DNA of 24,020 bases from an uncultured Lachnospiraceae bacterium. Its GTDB lineage: Bacteria; Bacillota; Clostridia; Lachnospirales; Lachnospiraceae. The notes beneath the pieces were generated by a model. The model did no database searches. It had not been told where the DNA came from and saw only the letters and a program-made list of their open reading frames with translations. This document shows positions 1-7,631 of the stretch, piece by piece (positions within the stretch are counted from its first letter, which is position 1; every line of letters starts with the position of its first letter). The stretch lies in NCBI GenBank assembly GCA_900549995.1, contig URQQ01000060.1, forward strand, positions 1-24,020. Direction: 5' to 3'. The position numbers and the translations under genes are program-made.

Positions 1-111
1 CTTTACTCTCAGTATAATCAAATCAACATCAAATTACTATGGAGGCACACGATACTTCACGAAATAAAATCAACCGTCAGGAAACTTCCATGCGGAATAT
101 AATTTTAAGCA
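1..111 (+). other. Left-edge stretch with a short open frame running in from outside
   Basis: A plus-strand frame is open from base 2 to a TAA at 65-67, giving 21 residues ending in SNYYGGTRYFTK. The spacing of LSIIKSTSNYYGG loosely resembles the last helix of GHKL-type histidine kinases (SI+S.V.+Y.G), so it could be the tail or a decayed remnant of a gene to the left. It is too short to assign. Nothing else is seen before the terminator at 112-139. Confidence 0.2.
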
Positions 112-139
112 TAAAAAAACAGCAGATTTTACTCTGCTG
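112..139 (-). terminator. Rho-independent terminator of the SseB-domain gene
   Basis: On the minus strand a 7-bp stem CAGCAGA/TCTGCTG (133-139 with 120-126) with a 6-base loop is followed directly by seven T residues (A-run at 113-119 on the plus strand). It lies just after the stop codon of the minus-strand gene ending at 150. Confidence 0.85.
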
Positions 140-149
140 CCCTTTCATT

Positions 150-890
150 TTATTTCTTCTGCATCTGAAGCTGAAGATTCACTCCAAAGGGATTCACGGT
201 TACTCCCACTGCTTCTTTCGTCAGAATCTCTGGAATCTTTCCTGCTTCTACAACTGCCGCACGGAATTTATCCGTTTTATTAAAATTCTGGAATTTCTGG
301 AATTCCGGATAATCTGTGAATACCGGCTGGAAGATCTGTCCATCCTTTTGCTTGAGAATCGGCACTTCCTTTTCTTCTTTCACAGCAACGATATAGCTTC
401 CCTCCTGGAAATGGACCATCATCTCTTCATACAATTCCTGAAGTTTCTCTTTTTCTTCCTCTGCGGGCTGCTTCCGCATCCCCTGCATAAAGTAGAGGGC
501 TGTCAAATGAAACTGTGGATTCTCAACTCTCACCTTTCCATCCGGCATTTTTTCTTCTTTGGGCCGCCTCACCAGATCCTCCACCTGCACGGAAGTCTGT
601 CCCTTGGTTCCCTTGTCAACGACCATGCAGTTAACTCCCATTGGAAAAAGGGTCAGATAAAATACCAGAAAGCTTTGTTTTTCTACCTTCATAACCTGCA
701 CCGGATTCTTTTCCTCCAGCAGCCTTTTCATCTCTTTTTTTGCATCCTCTTCATTAAAGAACAGGAAAATCTCATCATCAAATGTCTCCTCATCGCATAC
801 TACATATGGCATCCGTGTACAGCCGGACATGATAACATAAATTGCCTCTGAATTGCGTAATTTTTGTAAAACTGTACCATTTTCTCCCAT
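150..890 (-). CDS. SseB-domain protein
   Basis: The product has 246 residues, with no signal peptide or membrane segment, so it is probably cytoplasmic. The C-terminal third carries the pattern of the SseB N-terminal domain family: a strand with VPILKQKDGQIFQPVFTD, a helix PEFQKFQ, then a hydrophobic VNPFGVNLQLQ at the end. SseB was first described as an enhancer of serine sensitivity in E. coli; the biochemical role of the domain is not established. The N-terminal half (residues 1-130) looks like a second, more diverged copy of the same fold (VCDEETFDDEIFLFFNEEDAKKE), which is inference. The start ATG at 890 has only a moderate ribosome site (AAAGGGA). The gene is monocistronic, diverges from the kinase gene and has its own terminator. 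Confidence 0.7.
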   Translation of the reverse strand: MGENGTVLQKLRNSEAIYVIMSGCTRMPYVVCDEETFDDEIFLFFNEEDAKKEMKRLLEEKNPVQVMKVEKQSFLVFYLTLFPMGVNCMVVDKGTKGQTSVQVEDLVRRPKEEKMPDGKVRVENPQFHLTALYFMQGMRKQPAEEEKEKLQELYEEMMVHFQEGSYIVAVKEEKEVPILKQKDGQIFQPVFTDYPEFQKFQNFNKTDKFRAAVVEAGKIPEILTKEAVGVTVNPFGVNLQLQMQKK

Positions 891-929
891 GACTGTTCTT
901 CCCTTTCTTCATTTCATCCGTTTTCATCC

Positions 930-935
930 ATTATA
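930..935 (-). promoter_or_regulatory. Candidate -10 box for the SseB-domain gene
   Basis: A perfect TATAAT on the minus strand lies about 40 bases before the ATG at 890. At 17-bp spacing the -35 is only TATACG, so the promoter is weak or needs an activator. Confidence 0.4.
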
Positions 936-1167
936 ACGCATGAACGTCTTTCCGTATAGTAAAAAATAGTGTATAAGCCATACTTATAACTCGATCCGGA
1001 ATTTTAAAATGCTTTTGCATATTTATGCATGATTATAAGCCGCCGCATACCCAATTCACGTTCTGTGACACATTCATTCAATTCGCACAGTATGTTAAGC
1101 AGGGGCTTCCTCCTGCCTGGATCACATGATATTTATTTTGTATTCAATATAAAAATGTAGAAAATTA

Positions 1168-1176
1168 TGCTATACT
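1168..1176 (+). promoter_or_regulatory. Candidate extended -10 promoter for the hybrid kinase
   Basis: TGCTATACT matches an extended -10 (TGnTATAAT) with one mismatch, 49 bases before the ATG at 1226. No good -35 is seen at 16-18 bp, which is typical of extended -10 promoters. Confidence 0.45.
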
Positions 1177-1225
1177 TAGTTTAATATGATTTCCACTTTC
1201 CACACGAAAGCAAGGAGGCCCCGGT

Positions 1226-2959
1226 ATGGTGAAAGATGTCAAAGAACTTATGAAAAAAATACTTGTGATTTTCCTGGTTGTTTTCTTCTTTGCAATCGGT
1301 TTTATATCTCTTACTATAATCAACCATCTGCAAGGCAATGCACGTGTCATCAATTATACCGGGATTGTCCGCGGAGCAACACAGCGCCTTATCAAGCAGG
1401 AGTTAAACCATACCCCCAATGATGAGCTCATCCAAAAGCTGGACGAGATTATAACCGAACTCGCCGAGGGGCACGGCAATAACCATCTGATTATCCTGCC
1501 GGATAAGAAATATCAGGATCTTTTAAAACAGCTCAGGAATGACTGGTCTGAAATTAAAAAAGAAATCATCAGATACCGCGGCGGTGCCGACAGCCAGTAT
1601 CTGTATGATCTGAGTGAAAAGTATTTTGAACTGGCAGATATTACCGTTTCTGCCGCAGAAGAATATTCAGAAAAATCCGTCAGCAGTGCGATCCGGCTGT
1701 TGCTATGCCTGAATCTCGTTTTCATCTTATCTGCCAGCCTCTTTTTTCTCTACAGCCGAAAGCAGAAAAAAGTACAGGCGGCCCTGGAAAGAGCGGAAAA
1801 CGTCAACCGGGTAAAAAGTGAATTTTTCTCCAGTATGTCTCACGAAATCAGGACACCCATGAATGGCATTATCGGAATGACCGCAATCGCTAAAATGTCG
1901 GTCGATGACAGAGATAAGTTAAATGACTGCCTGAATAAAATCGAACTTTCCGCCGGTTATCTCATGTCATTGCTCAATGATGTCCTGGATATGTCTCGAA
2001 TTGAAAGCGGAAAAGTCGAATTATGCTGCGAGGCATTTGAGCTTGCGCATATGGCTGAAAGACTCCGTGCGGTTTTCCAGCAGAAAGCAGACGATGCAGG
2101 AATTCAATTCAAGGTCGTCTCCCACGATATCTCCATCTCCAGCGTGATCGGAGATGAATTAAGAATCACGCAGATTCTGATTAACATTATCTCAAACGCT
2201 CTTAAATTTACTCCATCCGGCGGGAAGGTTATATTAGATATCAGACAGACGGATATCAGTTCACAAAAAGTATCTCTGGAATTCATTATTAAAGATACCG
2301 GAATCGGCATGAGTGAGGAATTTCAAAAGAAGATTTTCCAGCCCTTTGAGCAGGCGGACGCCTGCACCACAAGAAAATACGGGGGCACCGGACTTGGCAT
2401 GGCCATCAGCTATAACTATGTAAAATTGATGCAGGGCGATATTACCCTTGACAGTAAACCTGGGGAGGGATCCTGTTTTACCGTAAAACTTACCCTCGGC
2501 CTGCCGGATGAGAACGTGATTTCCAGACAGTCCACAGATACTCTCCCGTCCGATTCACAGCTTCCTGCCAGCACCAATCTGACAGATGTCTGCGTTCTCC
2601 TCGCGGAAGATAACGATCTCAATGCTGAAATTTCAATGACATTTTTGGAACACAATGGGATCCGGACTGATCTGGCAAAGAACGGGAAAGAGGCCCTGGA
2701 AAAGTTCTCCTCTTCCAGAGACCACGAATACACTCTCATACTGATGGATATTCAGATGCCGGAAATGGACGGGCTTCAGGCCACCCGGAACATCCGCTCC
2801 CTGAACCGCCAGGACGCCTCCTCTGTCCCCATCATCGGCCTCTCGGCCAACGCTTTTACCGATGACATTGCAAAAGCAAGGAAAAGCGGAATGAATGGAT
2901 ATCTTTCCAAGCCTGTCGATATGACAAAGTTATTTCAAATGCTGCGGCAGTACCTCTGA
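1226..2959 (+). CDS. Hybrid sensor histidine kinase/response regulator
   Basis: This 577-residue membrane kinase has two transmembrane segments (about 11-32 and 157-177) flanking a helical extracytoplasmic domain. That domain begins with VINYTGIVRGATQRLIKQE, resembling PilJ/NarX-type sensor domains. Then come HisKA with phospho-acceptor H206 in SHEIRTP, HATPase with N-box N324, DTGIGM (357-362) and GGTGLGM (386-392), and a C-terminal receiver. The receiver has acidic residues E461/D462, phospho-acceptor D508 in LMDIQMP, and K562 in YLSKPVD. All key residues are present, so kinase and receiver should both be active. There is no HPt or DNA-binding output domain and no partner regulator nearby, so it must signal to an unlinked partner. 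AAGGAGG lies 7 bases before the ATG. The ligand cannot be told from the sequence. Confidence 0.92.
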   Translation: MVKDVKELMKKILVIFLVVFFFAIGFISLTIINHLQGNARVINYTGIVRGATQRLIKQELNHTPNDELIQKLDEIITELAEGHGNNHLIILPDKKYQDLLKQLRNDWSEIKKEIIRYRGGADSQYLYDLSEKYFELADITVSAAEEYSEKSVSSAIRLLLCLNLVFILSASLFFLYSRKQKKVQAALERAENVNRVKSEFFSSMSHEIRTPMNGIIGMTAIAKMSVDDRDKLNDCLNKIELSAGYLMSLLNDVLDMSRIESGKVELCCEAFELAHMAERLRAVFQQKADDAGIQFKVVSHDISISSVIGDELRITQILINIISNALKFTPSGGKVILDIRQTDISSQKVSLEFIIKDTGIGMSEEFQKKIFQPFEQADACTTRKYGGTGLGMAISYNYVKLMQGDITLDSKPGEGSCFTVKLTLGLPDENVISRQSTDTLPSDSQLPASTNLTDVCVLLAEDNDLNAEISMTFLEHNGIRTDLAKNGKEALEKFSSSRDHEYTLILMDIQMPEMDGLQATRNIRSLNRQDASSVPIIGLSANAFTDDIAKARKSGMNGYLSKPVDMTKLFQMLRQYL

Positions 2960-2971
2960 CCTGTATATTTT

Positions 2972-2998
2972 AGAAAGCCAGGATGCCTTCTGTTTTTT
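2972..2998 (+). terminator. Terminator of the hybrid kinase gene
   Basis: An imperfect stem AGAA-A-GC/GC-C-TTCT (2972-2991) is followed by G and six T residues (2993-2998). The T-run overlaps the stop codon of the convergent symporter gene, so the two genes end almost on top of each other. Confidence 0.6.
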
Positions 2999-4316
2999 AC
3001 TGCTGCGCGGAAGACGGTCGGATCTCCTTATTTCCCGAATTACGGAATACCTCTTTATCCAGAGCCTGATTCATATTGGCCACAATGGTTGTACATACCG
3101 CATCTCCTGTAATGTTCACCGCGGTGCGGGTCATATCCAGAATACGGTCAATTCCCATAATCAGCCCAATTCCTTCTACCGGAAGTCCGATCGAATTGAA
3201 TACCATCGTAAGCGTAATCAGCCCTACCCCCGGAACCCCGGCTGTACCGATGGACGCCAGCGTTGCCGTGCCGATGACGGTCACATAGTCTGTAAAACTA
3301 AGCTGAATCCCAAACGCCTGTGCCACAAAGACAACAGCCGCCCCCTGCATAATCGCGGTTCCGTCCATATTGATTGTTGCCCCAAGCGGAATGGTAAATG
3401 AGGAAATCTTTTTTGATACTCCCATTTTCTTGGCAAGCGTATCGATTGACAGCGGGATCGTCGCATTTGATGTCGCCGTAGAAAATGCAAAGGCCATGAC
3501 CGGAAAGAAATTTTTCAAAAATTTCACCGGATTCAGTCCTGTAAAAATTTTCAAAAATCCAAGATACACAATCAGGCACTGTACCGCAAGTCCAAGCAGT
3601 ACTGCGGCCATATATTTCAGCAAAGGAACGAAAGCATCAAACCCGATCCCCGCAAATGTTTTCCCAATCAGACAGAAGACACCGATTGGCGCAATTTTCA
3701 TGACAATCATTGTCATTTCCATCATGATATCATTAAACTGACTGAAGAAATTGGCAACGGTTTCTGTCCTGTCCCCCAATTTGGCGAGAATTACACCTAC
3801 AATCAATGCAAATACGATGATCTGCAGCATATTTCCCTCTGCCAGTGATGTAAACGGATTCTTAGGTATGATATTTAAAAGCGTCTCTGAAAAACTTGCT
3901 GTCTGCGCCGTATCCGTTGTCACATCTGTTGCGGATTTGATCGACGAAATATCAAGCCCCATCCCTGGATTGATCAGATTCGCCACCGACAATGCAACTG
4001 TAATCGCCAGAGCAGTTGTAATCAGATAGAAAATCAATGTGCGGACACCGACTTGTCCAAGTTTCTTCGTATCTCCAATCGCCATGCTGCCGCAGATCAG
4101 GGAACAAAGTACAAGCGGCGCAACAAGCATCTGCATGAGACGTATAAATCCCTGTCCCACAACATAAAAAATTCCATTGATAATGATCTCATCTTTGATA
4201 TGGCCTGACGGCACAGCGTAGTGAAGAATGACTCCGGCCAATGCCCCAAGCAGCAAAGCGATAAATATCCGTGTTGTAAGTCCCAGTTTTTGATTCCTGT
4301 TTTTTTCTTTTTTCAT
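2997..4316 (-). CDS. Dicarboxylate/amino acid:cation symporter (DAACS family), probably glutamate/aspartate
   Basis: This 439-residue polytopic membrane protein matches the GltP/GltPh fold. It has N-terminal helices, a serine/threonine-rich re-entrant loop (AFSTATSNATIPLS), the TINMDGT cation/substrate motif, the second re-entrant loop (TAGVPGVG) and the last helix DMTRTAVNITGD. The arginine in DMTRT aligns with GltPh R397, which binds the acidic side chain of the substrate, so aspartate or glutamate import with Na+ or H+ is favoured over serine/threonine. The alignment was made by eye. The long TM3-TM4 loop (about 125-150) is rich in Ser/Thr. The ATG directly abuts the stop codon of the upstream reductase gene, and its AGGAGG site lies inside that gene, so the two are co-transcribed. 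Confidence 0.92.
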   Translation of the reverse strand: MKKEKNRNQKLGLTTRIFIALLLGALAGVILHYAVPSGHIKDEIIINGIFYVVGQGFIRLMQMLVAPLVLCSLICGSMAIGDTKKLGQVGVRTLIFYLITTALAITVALSVANLINPGMGLDISSIKSATDVTTDTAQTASFSETLLNIIPKNPFTSLAEGNMLQIIVFALIVGVILAKLGDRTETVANFFSQFNDIMMEMTMIVMKIAPIGVFCLIGKTFAGIGFDAFVPLLKYMAAVLLGLAVQCLIVYLGFLKIFTGLNPVKFLKNFFPVMAFAFSTATSNATIPLSIDTLAKKMGVSKKISSFTIPLGATINMDGTAIMQGAAVVFVAQAFGIQLSFTDYVTVIGTATLASIGTAGVPGVGLITLTMVFNSIGLPVEGIGLIMGIDRILDMTRTAVNITGDAVCTTIVANMNQALDKEVFRNSGNKEIRPSSAQQ

Positions 4317-5174
4317 TTATACCTCCTCGTTCCTTATGCTCATATACTCTTCCAGTGATTTTTTCCACATCGGCATCTCATACGTATTGATAATTCTGAG
4401 TATAAAATTATCAAGCACTGCATAGGCAGGGCGTACCGATGAATACTCTGATTCTTCCGTAGGCACCGGATTGACTTTCAGTTCTTTCCCCGCAAGTTTT
4501 AAGATCTCCCGGGCAAATTCATACCGGCTGCAGACTCCCTGGCATGTGGCATGATAAGTACCATATTCGTTGGTCTGCACAAGATGAAGCACGAGTCTGG
4601 CAAGATCAAGCGCACTGGTCGGTGACCCGAACTGGTCAGATGCGACATCCAGTACCTGCCTGTTTTTGGCAGCCTCCAATATATGTTTTACAAAATTATT
4701 TCCGCTTCCATAAATCCAGTTGCTCCGGATAATGAAATGTTTTGCCGTGAATTCCTTTACATAATTTTCTCCGGCAAGTTTGGACCGTCCGTATACCGTA
4801 ATCGGATTGGTATCATCAAATTCACTGTACGGTTTCGTCGTCTTTCCGTCAAAGACATCATCTGTCGATATCTGTACGAATTTGGCTCCGGTCTTGGCCG
4901 CGACTATACTTAAATTTCTGGCACCCAGAGCATTCACCCTGTACGCTGTCTCAGGATCATCATGACATGTCTTCAGATCCGTCACTCCTGCACAGTTAAT
5001 AATAACATCCGGCCGGTTTACCTCCCCAAAACTCAGCACATCATCAATCACGGTGATATCCAGTTCTTCTTTATCTGTGTTAAGGAGCTCCATCTCAAGC
5101 GGATCAACCACTTCGTTAATTGCCTGTCCAAGCTGCCCGGCAGCACCTGCCAGCCATATTTTTAATTCTCTCAT
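4317..5174 (-). CDS. rfbD: dTDP-4-dehydrorhamnose reductase-like protein (RmlD/RfbD family)
   Basis: This 285-residue extended short-chain reductase catalyses NAD(P)H-dependent reduction of dTDP-4-keto-rhamnose in the classical pathway. The sequence shows the nucleotide-binding GxxGQLG (10-16), the NCAGVTD loop (60-66), S103/T104 in STDDVFDG, and the catalytic Y128xxxK132 (YGRSK). The family usually has STDYVFDG; the Tyr to Asp change is minor. No rfbA, rfbB or rfbC is nearby. The partner gene is an amino acid symporter, so the true substrate may not be rhamnose; this is inference. The start is supported by GGAGG 9 bases upstream. It is the first gene of a two-gene unit. Confidence 0.8.
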   Translation of the reverse strand: MRELKIWLAGAAGQLGQAINEVVDPLEMELLNTDKEELDITVIDDVLSFGEVNRPDVIINCAGVTDLKTCHDDPETAYRVNALGARNLSIVAAKTGAKFVQISTDDVFDGKTTKPYSEFDDTNPITVYGRSKLAGENYVKEFTAKHFIIRSNWIYGSGNNFVKHILEAAKNRQVLDVASDQFGSPTSALDLARLVLHLVQTNEYGTYHATCQGVCSRYEFAREILKLAGKELKVNPVPTEESEYSSVRPAYAVLDNFILRIINTYEMPMWKKSLEEYMSIRNEEV

Positions 5175-5244
5175 CTTCGTAATCCTCCTCTCTGATTCCA
5201 GCGGAATTCTTCATCCCTTTGCAGTATGTTCATATCACAAGTAA

Positions 5245-5268
5245 AAGCGTTGAAATCATTCAACGCTT
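5245..5268 (-). terminator. Palindromic hairpin between the small membrane protein gene and rfbD
   Basis: AAGCGTTGAA and TTCAACGCTT form a perfect 10-bp stem with a 4-base loop. On the minus strand it is followed by TTAC after the stem's own two T residues, a weak T-run. It could terminate the upstream 105-codon gene. It also lies about +7 to +30 of the promoter at 5282-5311, so it may instead be an operator or a leader hairpin for rfbD. Confidence 0.5.
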
Positions 5269-5281
5269 CCACAATTTTAAC

Positions 5282-5311
5282 AGTATACCAAAGAACTGCT
5301 TTTCCTGTCAA
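5282..5311 (-). promoter_or_regulatory. Sigma-A promoter of the rfbD-symporter unit
   Basis: On the minus strand TTGACA (5306-5311), an 18-bp spacer ending in TGG, and TATACT (5282-5287) give a near-consensus promoter with an extended -10. The TTGACA contains the TGA stop codon (5308-5310) of the upstream gene. Predicted transcription starts near 5275, giving a leader of about 100 bases. Confidence 0.75.
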
Positions 5312-5625
5312 GGCAATGTCTTAATCACCTCCTGAATGTCTGTCTGATGTTCAATCTGCTTCACAACACTGACAGCATCCACCTTTCCCAGGGACAGACT
5401 CTCGTGATCTGCCGCTACGTACAGTCCAAATAAAAGAAGACAGATAAAAACCCGGATTCCAAGTGTACTTCCTCCGTCCGGCCGGTCTGTAAAATCCCGG
5501 TCATTGTATAATCCTGAATATGTACTGCGGTACCTTGGATGAATCGCCGGTATCCCACTCCTTTCACGGTTCATATACCTTGCTTCGTTTAAAAGTTCTC
5601 TCCTTCTCTGTTCTGATTCGCTCAT
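5308..5625 (-). CDS. Small single-pass membrane protein, unknown function
   Basis: I do not recognise this 105-residue protein. Residues 1-52 are polar and arginine-rich (SESEQRRRELLNEARYMNRE, then a Tyr/Arg/Asp-rich stretch). Residues 57-71 (IRVFICLLLFGLYVA) form one membrane segment. The last 30 residues contain a short amphipathic helix (VDAVSVVKQIEHQTDIQEVIKTL). With the basic part inside, the C-terminus would be outside. A good GGAGG lies 8 bases before the ATG, so it is probably translated. It lies between the his operon terminator and the rfbD promoter, with no clear promoter of its own. No catalytic motif is visible. Confidence 0.65.
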   Translation of the reverse strand: MSESEQRRRELLNEARYMNRERSGIPAIHPRYRSTYSGLYNDRDFTDRPDGGSTLGIRVFICLLLFGLYVAADHESLSLGKVDAVSVVKQIEHQTDIQEVIKTLP

Positions 5626-5662
5626 AACATCCGCCTCCCAGTGCTTCTATTTTCCTGATCAT

Positions 5663-5695
5663 AAAAAGACATATACTCCTGATAGAGTATATGTC
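5663..5695 (-). terminator. Terminator of the histidine operon
   Basis: A perfect 11-bp stem GACATATACTC/GAGTATATGTC (5668-5678 with 5685-5695) with a 6-base loop is followed on the minus strand by five T residues (5663-5667). It lies 25 bases after the stop of the last his gene. Confidence 0.85.
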
Positions 5696-5719
5696 CCTCT
5701 GATTTTTGCTAGAACCAGA

Positions 5720-7003
5720 CTATCTGTCTGCCAGCTCTTTTGTGATGTCTTCCCAGGTCACTCCCCGTTCTACCATCAGAACCATCGCATGGTACAAGAA
5801 ATCAGACAATTCATATTTGATTTCTTCCGGGTTCGGATTTTTAGCTGCAATGACAAGTTCTGTAGCCTCCTCGCCGACCTTTTTCAATATCTTGTCAATT
5901 CCTTTATCGAACAGATAATTCGTGTATGATCCTTCCTTCGGATTCTTTTTTCTGTCCAGTATTGTCTCATATACAGATTCAAATACCTGAAGCGGATTCG
6001 TCTCATCATAATCAGACCCTGCAATCGGCTGGAAAAAGCAGGTCGGATTCCCGGTATGGCACGCTGCCCCTACCTGCTCCACTTTGGCCAGCAATGTGTC
6101 TTTATCACAGTCAATCGTAAGTGATTTTACATACTGATAATGCCCGGATGTCTCCCCTTTCACCCACTGTTCCTGACGGCTTCTGCTGTAATATGTCATC
6201 CGTCCGGTTTTCATCGTATGGTAAAAGGCCTCTTCATTCATATATGCCATCATCAACACTTCTCCGGTCTTATAATGCTGTACAATCACCGGAAGAAGTC
6301 CTTCGGAATTCAGCTTGAACTCGGAAAATTCCATCATGCTCTCAAAGGAAGTCATCTTGATCCCCTCTTTTGCACACTCCTCTTTAAATGCTACAAATTC
6401 CATATCTGTCTTGCTTACGTACTTACCGGACAGCCCTTTCACACCCGGGCACTTCAAGATTTTCATCAGCTCCGGCTGCTCCATGGTATCTGTCACGACA
6501 ACGCACGGAATATCCGTGATATTCATCACAGAGTCAAGATCCAGCCTGTGCATAAATACAATCTCACTGCTGAACTCATCAATCAGATGCTGCTGCTTAA
6601 ATAATGCGTCAAAGTCATTCAGCGACACCGCGATCTTTTCTTTCCCAAAACGTTTCGCCGCATCCTCAATCAGATCCACCCCGGAAGGTTTGGAAAAATT
6701 CAGCATCGCACGTTTGGCTCCGGCATAGAGTATCTTCTTCACATCTTCCTGACGCTTTACATTGCCTCCGGCAACCATCGGGATCCGTATCACCCGGTTG
6801 ATTTTCTTCATGAGATCGATCGCTTCATCGTGTTCCTCGTCCGCTGTAGACAAATCAAAGACAAGAAGCTCATCCGCCCCATGATCACTGTAGTATTTTG
6901 CAAGCCCTACCACATCTTCTGACAGTACTTCCATGTTGTCAAACCATTTTACCGCTTTGCCATGGCTGATAAAGATGCAAGGGATCAGTCGTTTATAACT
7001 CAT
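5720..7003 (-). CDS. hisIE: Fusion of a degenerate HisF/HisA-like barrel with phosphoribosyl-AMP cyclohydrolase and phosphoribosyl-ATP pyrophosphatase (HisIE)
   Basis: The product has 427 residues; standalone HisIE has about 200. HisI (about 228-325) keeps the metal residues D298, D300, D302, C299, C315 and C322. HisE (about 338-427) keeps the E379xxE382 and E398xxD401 metal sites. These parts should perform steps 3 and 2 of histidine synthesis. Residues 1-215 align by eye with HisF from the first strand (KRLIPCIFISHGKAVK) through GADELLVFDL, the phosphate loop MVAGG and AGAKRAMLN. However, HisF catalytic D11 is F11, D130 aligns with N129, and the second phosphate loop (SGG) reads TDT. The barrel is therefore probably not an isomerase or cyclase and may be a scaffold or ligand-binding domain. 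AAGGAG lies 8 bases before the ATG. It is the last gene of the operon. Confidence 0.9.
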   Translation of the reverse strand: MSYKRLIPCIFISHGKAVKWFDNMEVLSEDVVGLAKYYSDHGADELLVFDLSTADEEHDEAIDLMKKINRVIRIPMVAGGNVKRQEDVKKILYAGAKRAMLNFSKPSGVDLIEDAAKRFGKEKIAVSLNDFDALFKQQHLIDEFSSEIVFMHRLDLDSVMNITDIPCVVVTDTMEQPELMKILKCPGVKGLSGKYVSKTDMEFVAFKEECAKEGIKMTSFESMMEFSEFKLNSEGLLPVIVQHYKTGEVLMMAYMNEEAFYHTMKTGRMTYYSRSRQEQWVKGETSGHYQYVKSLTIDCDKDTLLAKVEQVGAACHTGNPTCFFQPIAGSDYDETNPLQVFESVYETILDRKKNPKEGSYTNYLFDKGIDKILKKVGEEATELVIAAKNPNPEEIKYELSDFLYHAMVLMVERGVTWEDITKELADR

Positions 7004-7016
7004 AATAATATCTCCT

Positions 7017-7604
7017 TTACAGGCTGCCCTTTGTAGACCAGACCTCTTTCATCCGCGGTTCCTCCATCACTGCCATATCAAGCGCCTTGCCAAATGCCTT
7101 GAAAAGCGCCTCCGCCATATGATGATTGTTCCCGCCGTCCAATATTTTCAAATGAAGATTCATCATTGCACTGTACGAAACTGCATAAAAGAAATCCCGG
7201 ATCATCTCCGTATCCATGTCCCCGATATGCTCTTTCGTAAACCCGGCATCGAAATTCAGATAGGGCCTTCCGGACAAATCTACAGCACAAAGCGCAAGCG
7301 TCTCATCCATAGGCAAAATAAAGCTCCCATATCTTTTGATTCCTTTTTTGTCGCCGAGTGCACTCAGAATTGCCTCACCTATCGCAATCCCGGTATCTTC
7401 AATCGTATGATGGCAATCAACTTCCAGATCGCCTTTTGTGCTGACTTTCAGGTCAAAGAGACCATGTCTCGCAAACCCGTTCAGCATATGATCAAAAAAT
7501 CCAATCCCTGTCTGTATCTCGTTCTCACCAGTTCCATCCAGATCGATCGTAATCTCAATTTCTGTTTCTTTCGTCTTTCTTCTGCATGACCCAATTCGTC
7601 CCAT
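7017..7604 (-). CDS. hisB: Imidazoleglycerol-phosphate dehydratase
   Basis: This enzyme dehydrates imidazole glycerol phosphate to imidazole acetol phosphate (Mn-dependent, cytoplasmic 24-mer in the family). Both family metal signatures are present: CHHTIED with H65, H66 and E69, and GGNNHHMAEA with H161, H162 and E165. There is no N-terminal phosphatase domain, unlike enteric HisB, so a separate histidinol-phosphatase is needed. I chose the ATG at 7604 (195 residues), because AAGGAG lies 8 bases upstream. An in-frame GTG at 7613 would overlap that ribosome site. The gene follows hisD by 27 bases and precedes the HisIE fusion by 13. Confidence 0.95.
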   Translation of the reverse strand: MGRIGSCRRKTKETEIEITIDLDGTGENEIQTGIGFFDHMLNGFARHGLFDLKVSTKGDLEVDCHHTIEDTGIAIGEAILSALGDKKGIKRYGSFILPMDETLALCAVDLSGRPYLNFDAGFTKEHIGDMDTEMIRDFFYAVSYSAMMNLHLKILDGGNNHHMAEALFKAFGKALDMAVMEEPRMKEVWSTKGSL

Positions 7605-7631
7605 AGGAATCACTCCTTCTTATTTCACAGA

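Larger units (their letters stand above)
891..1225. promoter_or_regulatory. 335-bp divergent intergenic region with inverted repeats
   Basis: No gene is seen. The region separates the minus-strand SseB-domain gene from the plus-strand kinase. It holds a minus-strand TATAAT (930-935) with a poor -35. It also has an inverted repeat TATAAG-N5-CTTATA (972-988), a second one TGCAT-N4-ATGCA (1016-1029), a second copy of TATAAGCC at about 1034-1041, and a GC-rich hairpin at 1099-1116 with no T-run after it. These could be operator sites for one or both genes. Confidence 0.45.

Noticed and set aside
39..851. A 270-codon open frame on the plus strand opposite the SseB-domain gene
   Set aside because: The translation is rich in Phe, Leu and His with no domain pattern, there is no suitable context, and the opposite strand carries a family match with terminator.
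1099..1116. GC-rich hairpin upstream of the kinase as a terminator
   Set aside because: No T-run follows on either strand.
7605..7613. GTG start for hisB (three more residues)
   Set aside because: That GTG overlaps the AAGGAG site; the ATG at 7604 is 8 bases after it.
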